A stretch of DNA of 64,000 nucleotides from Molossus alvarezi (taxonomy: Eukaryota > Chordata > Mammalia > Chiroptera > Molossidae): positions 26,052,708-26,116,707 of the forward strand of contig CM073896.1 of assembly GCA_037176705.1 (NCBI GenBank), in the 5' to 3' direction. The notes under the pieces are model-generated. The model was not told where the DNA came from. It saw nothing but the letters and a program-made list of their open reading frames with translations, and did no database searches. Positions 32,815 to 44,640 of this stretch are shown in pieces. The position numbers were made by a program, and so were the translations under genes. Numbering within the stretch: position 1 is the first letter of the stretch; the number at the start of each line of letters is the position of its first letter.

Positions 32815-34574
32815 CCAGATGATTTTATTTTTTTACTTCCCAAATGTTTTAACTACCAGCCCTCCCAGATAAAATATATGCATGCACATCTCAATTTCAT
32901 AGTTTGCTTCTTGGTAATCCCAGCCTAAAACATCTTGTGACAGAGTTATTAACAATATCAACATTTGGTCACAGAGGTAAGTACATCTAATCCTAAATGT
33001 GCTAAATTAATATTAAATAATAATGGATGAAAAAGAGTTTAAAATACAGAAAATTCTGCATTCAAACATATTTGTGTGTGAATTTGTTTGACAGGCAATA
33101 TTACCATCTTTATAAGAACTAATTGGCCAGTAATATATTTTGATTTAAAAATATATAACAAAATAATAAAATAAAATTGCTACAAGTCTTAAAATGTTGA
33201 GATAATATCAAATGTTTCTTGGAAGTGTGACTTTGAATAAATTTTAATATCTTTAAAGAAAGCTAATCTTGTTGGACTGGGAAATCCAGAGCAAAAATTT
33301 TCATAAGAATACCTTCTTCATTGATAAAAATTCTAGTCTACATTATCATGCTTAGTATTTTCCTATAGTCTCGAGACTTAAAAATTGACATCAAGTACTT
33401 TAAAATGCGATAGAAAAAGTAGAGTGAAATCAATAATAGTGTGAGGAATGACTTGAACAGCTTGTATTTTCACAGTGGTCATCAAAAAGTAATTTTATAT
33501 CCAATAATTCATATCGATTGTTTGTAGAACTGTAATGCATTATGCCATAAGCCTGGTTGTGCAGTTACAAATATATGTACCATTTTGTTGGTCTTTTTTT
33601 CCTTATTGAGTTTCATTGTCTCTAAAATGAATCTTATTTTGTAGTTTTATATGGAGAGAGAAGATTCAGAACCACGACTATTAATTCAAAATGGCTTCAG
33701 CCACACAATGGGCACTCTCTTCTTTGGATAGTGAAAAATGAAGGCACAATATATGTAGTATTATAAAACTTAAGGGCAAGTAATTTTGGAATCACCTACA
33801 GTGTGATCATCAACTACTGTGACTTTATATTGAAATAGTTCATTGAAAGCCTGGTTATGCCATTAAAAAGCAAAATGCATACCCTATCACATATTCAACA
33901 TAAAACTTCCCAATATAACTAGAATTTCCATCCTAGATAGAAGAGATAGTACCTCACCAAATATTATATTGCTCTTGGTTTCTATATTGTGGGCTTATCC
34001 ATAGGTAGGACACCTTTTTCTCATTTATTCTTTCAGTCATAACACTCTCTGGAATGGGAATGCTATAATAAAAGGTCTTGTTGATTTACTTAAAGTGCCA
34101 AAGGAAGGCACACCTGATGAGAACAAACAAACATGTTTCACCTTTATAATCTTCACACAAACTTGAACTGGGAGAAAAATTCCTAATTGTCAGATTCTCT
34201 TTGCTGATTGCTATAAAGGATATTTACATTAATTTGGAGGGGGAAGCTGGAAAGACCTGAATTATTGTGAATAATAATGAGCACGAGGAGGGGAGGGTGA
34301 AGGAGAAATTCCCTCAAGTGAAAAGAAGGGAGACAATAGCCTATGAAGATTTTCATGTTTGATACAGGATGTGTGAGGAAAAAAAATCTCTTCTCTATTT
34401 CTTCTTCAATTGAGTATATTATGTATTTTTAAATATGGTATGAGATGAAAGAGGTTCTTTTGGGGGGATAAGAAAAGGATCTGAGTTCTAATTTATAGAA
34501 GGAGGGAAGATTCTGAAAGCATAGAATTTAGTTCTAAAATTTAATTATATATTGCTTTTAGATATTGCTTTTAA
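32815..34574. other. AT-rich single-copy-like DNA
   Basis: No gene, RNA or recognisable repeat. Confidence 0.4.
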
Positions 34575-34704
34575 CTGCAGCTCTAGAATTTGCAGTTTTT
34601 ATAATCTTGGGCAGCTAATTTAACTTCTTTGAACATATTTTTTTTCATCTAAATATAAATATTGATACCCATTTGAAGGTTGTTGTTAGTATTTAATAAA
34701 AATA
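34575..34704 (+). mobile_element. MIR SINE relic
   Basis: Diverged MIR: 'AATCTTGGGCAGCTAATTTAAC', then a TTTCATCTAAATATAAATA core equivalent and 'GAAGGTTGTTGTTAGTATT'. The match is weak at its edges. Confidence 0.55.
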
Positions 34705-35090
34705 TTCATTCATTTATTCAACAAATACATGCCTGGAAATATTCTATGTCCTAGTTCCACAGAGTGAACCAAACAAGTTTCCCAACCCTAATAAGACAGT
34801 TAATGCACAAGTCAACCAATACAAACAATACCACTATGGATTGAAATGATAAAGATATCATGAGTGATAAATCAAAGATGATAGGATAAAAGTGCATTGC
34901 TTTAGAGAAGAAATGTGTTTGAGATGGGTTGGTCAAAGGAGCCTTTTCTGAGGAGAGGACATTTCTGTTGGAAAGTGACTAGTGGAGGCACCCACCAAAA
35001 AACCTGGAGAAAAACATTTGAGGCAGAGTGAGTAGCAAATGCAAAGGCCCGAGAATGCAAATAAGCTGGGTGTAGAGAAATAAAATGGTG
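34705..35090 (-). mobile_element. LINE-2 relic
   Basis: Reverse-orientation L2 3' portion: 'CATTCATTTATTCAACAAATA', then the region for 'CACAGAGTGAACCAAACAAG', 'GGAGCCTTTTCTGAGGAG' and finally 'GTAGCAAATGCAAAGGCCCG', in the expected order. Confidence 0.72.
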
Positions 35091-35495
35091 AGAACACGTT
35101 GAAAGAGGCAGAATTTGGTGTGAGATAAAGCTTTTAATCAGCACAAAGTTAACAACAACAAAACACACACACACACACACACACCCCACAAAGCAGTAAC
35201 TATTGAAATTTATTTTATTCATTGAAGTTCTAAAACTGTCTCTATTGCAATTGTATTGGAAAATTGATCTAATGTTGGCAGGATATTATTGTATCTAGCA
35301 GTGAGTGTTCTAATGAATAAATTGCTAAATTAGCAGACACTATATGAAGCTTTAAATTCACAAACTTACTACTGACATCCTATATGAACTTGTGAAAGTT
35401 TTATAATCTCAGTCTCAATATCAATGATTGCCTATATTTTACCTCTATGATATTTATAAGGCTACCCTACAAATTCAAACTGCAAATGCCATAAT
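35091..35495. other. AT-rich single-copy-like DNA
   Basis: No gene. A (CA)n microsatellite lies at 35163-35184. Confidence 0.4.
35163..35184. repeat. (CA)n microsatellite
   Basis: Eleven uninterrupted CA units. Confidence 0.95.
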
Positions 35496-35504
35496 TAGTA
35501 AGTT

Positions 35505-35741
35505 TTTTTTTTCCTCACCGGAGGACATTCTTGCATTTATCTTTAGATAGAGTGGGAGGGATGGAGGGAGAGAGAAACATTGATGTGAGAGAGATACATT
35601 GAGTGGTTGCCACCCACACAACCCCAATCGGGGCTGGGGACAAACTGCAACTGAGGTACGTGCCCTTAGTGGGAACTGAACCCGGGATGCTCTGGTCTGC
35701 GGGCCAACACTCTAACCGCTGAACCAAACCAGCCAGGGCAC
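35505..35741 (-). mobile_element. Ves SINE, type A
   Basis: Complete minus-strand element: head GCCCTGGCTGGTTTGGTTC, GCAGTTTGTCCCC segment and CCGGTGAGGAAAAAA end. The TSD TAGTAAGTT is at 35496-35504 and 35742-35750. Confidence 0.93.
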
Positions 35742-35849
35742 TAGTAAGTTCTTTATAGTAGATGTAAGGTATTTCATATACCTTAATCATAAAGATGTGC
35801 TACCTTAATGTAAACATTTGTTAATTTGTAATTCATTTGAATTGTTTTT

Positions 35850-36014
35850 GGTTTTTTTTAATCCTTAACTGATATTTTCCATTGATTCTTCAGACAGAGT
35901 AGGAGGGGGCAGAGAGAATGACAGCTAGAGAGAGATCTGATGTGAGAGAGACAGACCCATGGCTCTTTGGTTCATGGGCCAATGCTCTAACTGCTGAACC
36001 AAATTGGCCAGGGC
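35850..36014 (-). mobile_element. Ves SINE, type A-like, internally deleted
   Basis: The head and the CT-rich 3' part are present, but the central segment between them is missing. The TSD TGAATTGTTTTT (35838-35849 and 36015-36026) is exact, so the deletion occurred within the element or its source. Confidence 0.88.
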
Positions 36015-36045
36015 TGAATTGTTTTTAAAATTAACAATAATTTAT

Positions 36046-36627
36046 CAATAGGTGAGAGGATAAAAAAGCCCTGGTACATATACATAATGGAGTACTATGC
36101 AGCTGTAAGAAAGAAATATCTCTTATCTTTTGAGATGACATGGAGGGACCTGGAGAGTATTATGCTAAGTGAAATAAGCCAGTCAGAGAAAGACAAATAC
36201 CACATGATCTCACTTATTTGTGGAATATACTGAACAAAATAAGATGATTAACAAAATAGACCCAGAGACATAGAAAGGAGTATGGTTCAGATGGACAAAC
36301 TTCAGAGGAGAGGAGCTAGGGAGAAGGATGAGATAAACTGAAGAACTTATATGCATATATAAGTGATCTCACTTATTTTTGGAATATAATAAACAAAATA
36401 AGTTGATGAACAAAATAGACCCAGAAACATAGAAAGGAGTGTAGTTCAGAATGACAAACTCAGAGGAGGGAGGCGTGGGGGAGGGATGAAATGAAGCACA
36501 GAACTTATATGCATGTATGCGTAACCAATGGACATAGACAACAATGCTGGGGGCAGGGTGGGATCAGGAGGAAGGTGTCTGGTGGGGTAAACATCTGTAA
36601 CAAAAATAAATTAATTAATTAAAAAAT
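36046..36627 (+). mobile_element. 5'-truncated L1 3' end with internal tandem duplication
   Basis: Starts in the last codons of ORF2 (GGTACATATACATAATGGAG region) and ends in an A-rich tail. The stretch 36205-36361 is repeated at 36364-36519. The TSD AATAATTTAT lies at 36036-36045 and 36628-36637. Confidence 0.9.
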
Positions 36628-36858
36628 AATAATTTATTATTTTACTTTGTTTAATTTTAATTTATAATTGCCACTTTCCAAAATAGTTTCATGCACCAAT
36701 CCCTAGTCTGGTGGATTAATGTCAATATGTAAATTATCTATGTAACACACACTAAAAATCTTCCTAATGAAAATGTAGAGAAGTATTAGTTACTACTAGG
36801 ATGCTTTTAAACACTCATATTGTGTCAAGAACTATGAAGGATCTGAGATTTTATCCTT

Positions 36859-37250
36859 TGTTATAAACTGAATTGTACCTCATCAAACACACACAGAAAT
36901 TTGTATATTGACCTCTATTCCCCAATGTGACTGCATTTGGAGAAGGGACCTTTAAGGGGGTAATTAAGATTAAATGAGGTCTTAAGGGTAGAGCCCTAAT
37001 CCAATAGATCTAACATCCTTACAAGGGGTGGAAGACATGAGAAGGGCACATGGACAGAGAAAGGCCACGTCAAGACATAGCAAGAAGGTGTTTATCTGCA
37101 AGCAAAGAGAGGGTCTTCACCAGAAACCAGTCCTGCTGATACCTTGATCTTGGACTTCTAGCCTCCAAAACCATGAGAAAATAAATTAGTGTTGTTTAAG
37201 CTACCAAGTCTGTGGTGTGTTTTTTTATGGTAGCCTGAGAGGCAAATGCA
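36859..37250 (+). mobile_element. MLT1-type MaLR solo LTR
   Basis: Starts TGTTATAAACTGAATTGTAC and contains 'AATGTGACTGCATTTGGAGA', 'CCCTAATCCAATAG', 'CCTTGATCTTGGACTTC' and the 'AAATAAATTAGTGTTGTTTAAG' polyadenylation region, all in MLT1 order. It is an ancient ERVL-MaLR LTR. No internal region is recognised beside it and no TSD is detectable. Confidence 0.85.
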
Positions 37251-37755
37251 CCCTACTTACAAGGTAACAAGTTAGCCTACCACACCCCTTTTCATAGATG
37301 TTGTCAGGAGCCACAAGATTCTTGGGTCAAAAGCGAAGGCCTTCATGACTCAGAACAATAACAGCAGAAGAAATATTAGCTTATTGTCTTGTACTGACCT
37401 CTAAGCTCCATTTCCAAAGGATGAGAGGAAGAAGGCCACATGATACTCTCATGTGCATGATAGCAGAAGAACCTTGAACTAAGGCAAACAGACTATTACA
37501 ATGGGGATAAAAGTAACTTCCCTTTATTCTGGAGGCTTTAATGAAACCCACCTTCTGTTTGGGAAGGGAGATACTATTTCTATCATCTAAAGTCATCCAT
37601 TCCTATACAAGCATCTTTCAAAAGATAGGTCTGGAATAGAGGCAATCATATTTTGCAAGATGTACTAATGTGAGAGTCCAATGGAGAATTGTATCCCAAC
37701 ACTGGATTGCTGTTGTAAATTTAAAAATAATGTAGAAAAAGAAGCTTCATTAAAA
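37251..37755. other. Unclassified sequence downstream of the MLT1 LTR
   Basis: No gene or assigned repeat. It could hold worn MaLR internal sequence, but I see no diagnostic motif. Confidence 0.3.
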
Positions 37756-37770
37756 AATTTTATAGTTCTT

Positions 37771-37977
37771 TCTTTTAATTTTTTTTCTTTATTGATGTTA
37801 GAGAGAGAGGAAGAGAGATAGAAATACCAATGAGAGAGAACATCGATTGGCCGCCTCCTGCATGCCCCCCACTGGGGATTTGGCCCACAACCTGAGCATG
37901 TACCCTGACCAGGAATCAAACCAGCGACCTCTTGGTGCATGGGTCGATGCTCAACCACTGAGCCACACCAATTGGGC
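37771..37977 (-). mobile_element. Ves SINE, type B
   Basis: Minus strand, complete: 'GTTTGATTCCTGGTCAGGGT' region, GGAGGCGGCCAATCGATG and CT-rich stretch. Perfect 15-bp TSD AATTTTATAGTTCTT at 37756-37770 and 37978-37992. Confidence 0.94.
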
Positions 37978-37992
37978 AATTTTATAGTTCTT

Positions 37993-40190
37993 ATATGAAA
38001 GATTCCATCTTAAAAGTCTAATGGTTACACAATTTTCCATATTATTTTATTATATGTACTAGCTTTCTAAATTAAAATGCTCCTTTCAAAGTACAGTATC
38101 TTTGGGCAACACAACGAATTTGTTGGGTGAACATTATTGATAAATTTAACTTCAATAAGTAAGTTGAGACAGGATAGTAATTAAGAAATGGATCTTCTAA
38201 CAGAAATTTACAGCTTTGATTTTTTTTTTTTTACTTCCATTAGATACAATTATTACTGATCAGTTTCAATTATTTCAAGGAGTCAGTTATACTTCTTAAG
38301 GCCTCTTTCCTCTTCCCACCCTTCCAAGCATTGTTTCCCAGAAATGGATTAAATATATTGACTCACTTCTGAGCATGCTCTGTACTTGTTCCAACACAAG
38401 GACTCCTTTAAAACAAATAATGCAACTTCCCTTGTGTTTAATTTTGAAATCCTGCTGATCAAAAGCCAAACCTATTTATGCAATTTTTTTTTTTAAATCC
38501 TAAATGAACAGCAGCAGACTTTAAGATTAGACTTTTGGAAGTTCTAAAACCCTCCACCCTTAAATGCTTGTTATCTCGAGTCTCTGAAAGAGCCCCAGCA
38601 CTGCGCTGATTCTGTGAGCTGCAGGAGCGCCTCCTTCCGGAAGCCCGAGGACAGCTTTGACTTGGGAGTCCGCATCCTCTCGCGCCCAAGTCCGCCGCAG
38701 TGCGGTTTGGGGTTTCAGTGAAGAAGCATGGGCATGTCAGGTCCATCAGTGTCACCGTTAAATAGGGAACAACTAACTGGGCTGCATTATTCAATATCCT
38801 GACATCACTATTGTTTTTATATAAGCAGCAAATCTATTAGTGACCACACTTTACATTTACGAGTGAAACACAACATATCCCAGCAAGGATGGCGAAGAAA
38901 AGCACTTCTGAGTACACATCGATGCGTTGCTTCTAACTTCTCTCTGTATTTAAAAAGAAAAAGCTTTTTTTTCCTCCTTGGGTCCACCGATAGTGAGCCA
39001 CAGAGTATTTTCAAATCAACATCTCAGCTCTCACATAATTTATTATTTAGGTTCAGATAAAAATTTAATTTATGCTATTATTGTCCACTAGTTCTGTGGG
39101 TGCTCAAAGCCTGTCAGGTAAAACACTTCTAAGGGTCATGAAGCCTCAACTTCCCTGTTCTTTCTAACTTTCTCTGAGAAGGATCTTACACTTATAGTTA
39201 TGAAGTTTTGTTTTTTTGGGTTTTTTTTACATACTCTTTGTGCCTATTTCCATCTGTCTGTCTAGTAATCAACTATTATATTAGAGCAGCGAGTATTATC
39301 TGAACAGTTTGTATATCAAACAGATACAAGCCAACTTTAACCAGAGAACTTCTTCTAGAGTAAGAAATGCCCTGCTACTTCAAAAAGAGCATGCATTAAT
39401 GAAATCACCCTTAGTAGTTAATATAAAATGATAGTTATAAGTAGGGCCAGCTATATCATTATGCAATCCATTAGTCACCCGGCATGCTTAAAAGTGTCTT
39501 AAGCTGGGTTTAATATTTGGTTGTTAACCATCTTGAAATTTCAAATATTTGCAAATGAGGCCCCACATTTGTAGTAGACCTCACAAATTATGTAGTCAGC
39601 CCTTGTTATATTTTATGATATGCTTTTATTTTTATTTTAAGTTATCTTCAAAATATCCAGCATGCACCAGTTCACACAGATAACTTACCCCCGGTATAGG
39701 AGTATAAAGTGTTTTTTGTTTGTTTGTTTGTTTGTTTGTTTTTAATGGTGATGATAAGGGCATTTTTTTTATACCCCCTATGTTTATATTTAAATGGATG
39801 AAGAAGGAACTGAATTGATATTTGGATGAAGACTCAGTCACAAAAGAAATTTTTACAAAACAATTTCTTTAACAATGGGAATAAGCATACAGTGCTAAAT
39901 TATATTATTAAGATGTGTATAGAAAAGATAGGATTTATATATTCTTATAAATAACAATTGCAAGATATAAAAAAGAAAAAGAAATGAGTATGTAGCCTTA
40001 ATGGCCTTAAAATACATTGTCCCAGTTTGATACAAAGTTACATAAATTAGAGAAATTCATATAGAAGCTAAAATATTCATGAAATGCAGACAAAGACCAG
40101 ACAGGGAAATGACCTTAAAATGCATTATCAGGTTCTGCTTAGGCATGCAGCCAATGTCTGGACATGGCTATATTTGGGAGAGACTATAAC
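37993..40190. other. Single-copy-like DNA with a CpG cluster and (GTTT)n
   Basis: Apart from the CpG-dense cluster at 38570-38720 and a (GTTT)n tract at 39711-39743 nothing is recognised. The TATATAA at about 38819-38825 has TATA-box form, but position alone proves nothing. Confidence 0.35.
38570..38720. promoter_or_regulatory. CpG-dense cluster; possible promoter, exon or enhancer
   Basis: Around a dozen CpGs fall in about 150 bases inside AT-rich, CpG-depleted DNA. A 111-codon minus-strand frame (38459-38794) crosses it but shows no recognisable domain. A TATATAA lies about 100 bases to the right. No repeat family explains the segment. It could be an orphan CpG island, a first exon of a lncRNA or gene, a conserved element, or an old GC-rich retropseudogene. 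The assignment is speculative. Confidence 0.3.
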
Positions 40191-40197
40191 ATTCCTC

Positions 40198-40300
40198 TTT
40201 TTTTTTTTTTTTTTTTTGTAAGTGCCCCTAACGGGAACCAAACCCTGACTCTCTGGTCCGCAGACCGATGCTCCAACCACTGAGCCAAACCAGACAGGGC
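40198..40300 (-). mobile_element. Short Ves SINE (tRNA head plus A-rich tail)
   Basis: Minus strand: CCCTGTCTGGTTTGGCTCAG head, GGTTTGGTTCCCG B-box region, ending at GGGGCACTTAC directly followed by about 20 A. The body of full Ves elements is absent, at the same point as in 2827-2945. Confidence 0.88.
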
Positions 40301-41074
40301 AGCACTTCTCTCTTTTTAATTTGAGCGAAATCAGAATACTCTTGTCGGCAATGGCTTTCATGGTAGACCTGCAAGCATTCTGCTTTTCCCAAGGTAAAGG
40401 ATGGTGGCTGAAGTGCTGAGCTCCTTTTACAACCTTTCATGTTTCTTTATATTGCTTCCATATCTCTAAATCAGCTCGACCCATCGCTTTAGCATTCTGC
40501 TACACTCAGCAGCCACAGAAAAATGGGAATGAATGGAAATAAAGGCAAGTTCAAGATGACTAAACTTGAACATCTACTGCTTAATTCTTGTTAGTCCTGC
40601 CCTGGATTCATTAAGGCATGGGCACACGGACCAATACTTTATATAATGGTTAAGATAGTCTCCTGTTTGAGGATTCAAGAATAGATGAAGAAAAGCCCCT
40701 AAGGTCCCTTCTAGGCCAACTGTACTATTTACTATTGAATTAAAAAAAAAATGGTATCCTTCAGGGTAAAATCACCTCATAGCAGAGAGAGATGGAACAT
40801 TTATTTAAAATGGATGAGATGGCACAGCATCAGTAGCAGCATATATTAAAATACTATGGGATTTTAGAGCTGTCAGCACGATACTGTGCTCTTCTTTATG
40901 TCGTAATCTCATATAGAAAAGAAGACAGCAAAGGTAATACAATCTCCAGATATGTAGGCCTTCTGTGAATAAACACCTGTATTTGCATTGGATAAAAATT
41001 AGATAGCATTTAAAGTATCTTTACCACTAGTTTGTATGTATAACTCAAGACAGAATGTACTTACACTTCATTTT

Positions 41075-41133
41075 GTCATCAACACTATACACATTTGGGA
41101 GATGTGTTCATTGGAGTACTTAAAGAATGAGGT
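41075..41133 (+). repeat. 59-bp direct repeat, copy 1
   Basis: Starts GTCATCAACACTATACAC and ends AAAGAATGAGGT. It is identical over 59 bases to 41247-41305. Confidence 0.95.
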
Positions 41134-41246
41134 GTTGTTGTTTTAGGTAATTGAGAATATTGTGCACACAGTGTTTATGAAAATTAAAAAATTCTTTTAT
41201 AGTGAAATTTTAAGTTCTTAAATAATAAACTGATATGAATGTGTTG

Positions 41247-41305
41247 GTCATCAACACTATACACATTTGGGAGATGTGTTCATTGGAGTACTTAAAGAAT
41301 GAGGT
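41247..41305 (+). repeat. 59-bp direct repeat, copy 2
   Basis: Identical to 41075-41133, offset by 172 bases. The 113 bases between them are not repeated. Confidence 0.95.
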
Positions 41306-44300
41306 TTTTTTTCCTTTCATCCACTTATTTTTTTTAGCATGTGAAGGGTTGATACTGAAACACCATTTATTTATTTTAGCACTAGCCAAGGATGAATTAA
41401 TGCTATTACTTTAAGTTGATGATTATGCAATAAATCAGTTTTGTGGGACATTTTCCATGGTGCCTGTGTTTCATGCAAAAGAAAAAATAGAAATTAAATC
41501 ATTGACTTTCCTGTTTGCAGGCATACTTACTAACAGAAGGCTTATTCCTGATATGGCCATCAATGCCATAAATAACTGGAGATACATTCACTGTAACCCT
41601 TATTAAAGAATAAATTTTCTGAGTGATTGGAACCATATGTGTATATTGTGTTTACCTTATGAATCGACAAGTGCTTTCATAGTAAATCCTCACTTTCTAA
41701 TAACACCTCAGAGAGAGAACTCGCTATGGATTCTCTCATCTCTTTTTCATTTGGGGTAATCTAATGATTTTGAGTCACTGCTCTGTCCTTATAAAAGTTA
41801 ATAGATTTTGCATTGTATTCTTAAAAAGTTTTAGTAACAGCAGACTTCTGATTTCAATATTTAAATTCAGAATTGAATACTCATCATAATACTTAACTCC
41901 AGTGAAAAATAAATACACAGGATACACAGGACACATTTCTTTATGAAAATTAGAACCGTATAGCAATCTTTATGTATTTAAAAAAAACTTATGAAACAAA
42001 CCGAGAGATTCAGATTATGTGGGTAGATAAAGATAGTGCAATAATGCGTTTCCCAGAATGACAGCTGGTGATATCCGCAAATGGCCTCTGGTAGAAGAAA
42101 AGAAACACACTGCTCCAATCAATACCCAGATAGTCTGTAATGTAAAGATTAGGATCAGAATATTTAAAAATTTAATACTTTGCCACTCCATATAGCACTT
42201 TGGAAGTCAATATCTTTGGAAACCTGGTCCATTTCCCTTCTTTGAAAGCATTATATGTCTAAGGTTTTTAAATTATTTATCTAGTCCGTGTGATTAAAAA
42301 TGAAAAAAGGTAGTCCATCCATTATCTTCTGTGGCGGCTGTCTGGATATTAGTGTCCCCCTCCCCTCTTAAGTCTTTGATTTTTCCCCCTTCCTACCCTG
42401 TAAAGAAAACTCAATAGATACATTAAGAGAGTAAAAGAAAACATCATCAGCTCACTAACATCAGAGGATGTTGCCACTTAAACAATGGGCAGAGGTGGCT
42501 GTGTATGAACAATATACTCAAATATTTTTACTTGACTGTATTACTTTCAGATGTGACATTCAAAAATATGATGTATTTAAATGTCAAGAAATCATATCAT
42601 TTCTCTTCTGGACAATTTTGGTTGGGGGCTTAATCTGATTATCTTTTCAAAAATTCATTCTCAAAATTACTTCAAAGTCAACTCTTTGAGAATAAACACA
42701 TTTTCAGTTAAATTATTTTAGTCTTTCCTATCCAAAAACTGCTCTTGGGAAAGGGAAGGCTCATATTTAAATATAGTGAGAAATTGTTTTAAAAATAGTC
42801 ATCAAATTCAATCTAATTTCTCATACAAGTTTAATTTTATGGTAATCAATTTTCTCTTTTTTAAAGGTTTCTATTTTCTTATACAATTTCTTTAGATTTT
42901 ACTGAGATTGAAATTGTTAGATTTCCAAATGTGCTATTCAGGATTGGTTACAAAATATGATTTCTATTTATTTTTTGACAGTTTATACTATTAAGAGTGA
43001 AATAAGTTTTGTTTACTATCTTAACACACCCTTTTTTTCACCCTAGTTCAGTAACCTTTTTATTTCCAATTTAACATCAAAATAGTAAAAATATCTGAAG
43101 AGACTACTATAAAATATGACGCATCTAAAGTAACAAGAAATATAGCAATATTTAAAGGTGAAAAAGAGAACCTTAGGGGAATGACAAGAACCTTGGAAGG
43201 GACCTTGGAAAGAACTCCCTTAAATCATTCCATAGAAATACTCCTTTCATTCCGTGGAGATCCTATCATGCTTCTCAGCTCTTAGGAACATTGGCCACAA
43301 TGGACAGCCATTCTTTTCTCAGATTGAGGCCCAGGTAGCTCCCAAATTAACATGTATTCTTCCCCCTTATCTGTAGCAAAACAAGTAAGAGATTGGGAAG
43401 AAGATCCAAGCTAAGATTCTTGTTGTTTCCCTTTGTTATGAACAGAGTACTGAAGAGCGAGAGTGAGGGATGTGTGTATTCAAATGTACCTATTTTGTGG
43501 AGCTGAATTTTTGACAAAATACAGACTGAGAAAATTCTAACGATATCAAGCCAAAAGAAAGAATCTTCAGAGGATTTTACTATTTATTTCATTTATCCTA
43601 AATCTTATTCAGTTAAAATAGACAATTGATCTCCTTCTATTGTTCTAGATACTAGATTTTTGCTGAGACTAGAAGGATAAATGGGTACTTCCAATATTGC
43701 CATAGTGTTATGACTTATAAAACGATATAGCAAGAGCAGAAATTTATATTCTGACGTCTCTTCTACTTCTTCAGTTCTGTAATTCTCCAATGTTTTTCAC
43801 ACCTTTCTGTAAAGGGATCTTTTCAATAATCTTTCTACTGTGATTGCAGATTATGTTCAGAATGCTACTTTTTGAAGGCAATATTAAGAATTAGAAATAA
43901 ATGACAACTTACAGGGACATGATAGCATGACATATTTCTCTACATAATAGCATAAGCACAATTATAGGTAAAAAAATTATGGTTTTTAGAAAGATTTAAA
44001 TATAAGTTTACAATTTACTAGAGGTAGGAGTAATATTATTAGTTATCCTGAATGCTTCACTCTGGTCTTTTTCACCTTTTCGTCTTGCTAAATTTTTCTA
44101 AATCTGGTCTAATATGTCTTACTCTATTCTTATCCTGTCCAGAATTTATTGTAGTGTTTCAGTCTTGTATCTGAGTCGTAATTGTTTTTTGTTAAATATC
44201 TTTATTCAGGGCAGACTTAGCATTCAGTGTCTGTCTTTCTTAGCATATACATTCAGTCCAGTTATTCCTAAGATCCACCAGCCTTCATATATAAGATCAC

Positions 44301-44389
44301 AATGTTAATGTTTGAAGTTTGATGATATCTTCCCTTTATTATCTATCATCACCTTTCAAAAATGTCCCACATCATTAAAAATAATAAGG

Positions 44390-44640
44390 GCCAACATTGA
44401 TCAAATTACTTTATTTAGTATGGCATGACACAACCAAGTGCTTAATGCATATTTTCAAATTTAACATTCATTTAAAATCTAAGAGCTATGTAGTTCATTA
44501 TTCTCTTTTTAAAAATAAGTAAGTAGAGGCCAAGGGAATTTAACATGCTTAAATTTTTAAAAACTTATAAATGAGACAGTAGAATTTGAACACAGTTTTC
44601 TACAATTCAGGAATCTGTGATCTTAAACTCTTAGTATGGT
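44390..44640 (-). mobile_element. MIR SINE relic
   Basis: Reverse MIR: 'CCAAGTGCTTAATGCATA', 'AATTTAACATTCATTTAAAA', 'TATGTAGTTCATTATTCTC', 'AGTAGAGGCCAAGGGAATT', 'AATTTGAACACAG' in order. Confidence 0.65.

Larger units (their letters stand above)
40301..44385. other. AT-rich single-copy-like DNA
   Basis: No gene or family-level repeat identified over 4 kb. The notable structure is the 59-bp direct repeat at 41075-41305. Open frames are short and random-looking. Confidence 0.4.

Noticed and set aside
38459..38794. 111-codon minus-strand ORF as a protein-coding gene
   Set aside because: No recognisable domain, homologue or splice context. The frame is kept open partly by the CpG-rich patch. 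I treat the patch as possible regulatory DNA only.
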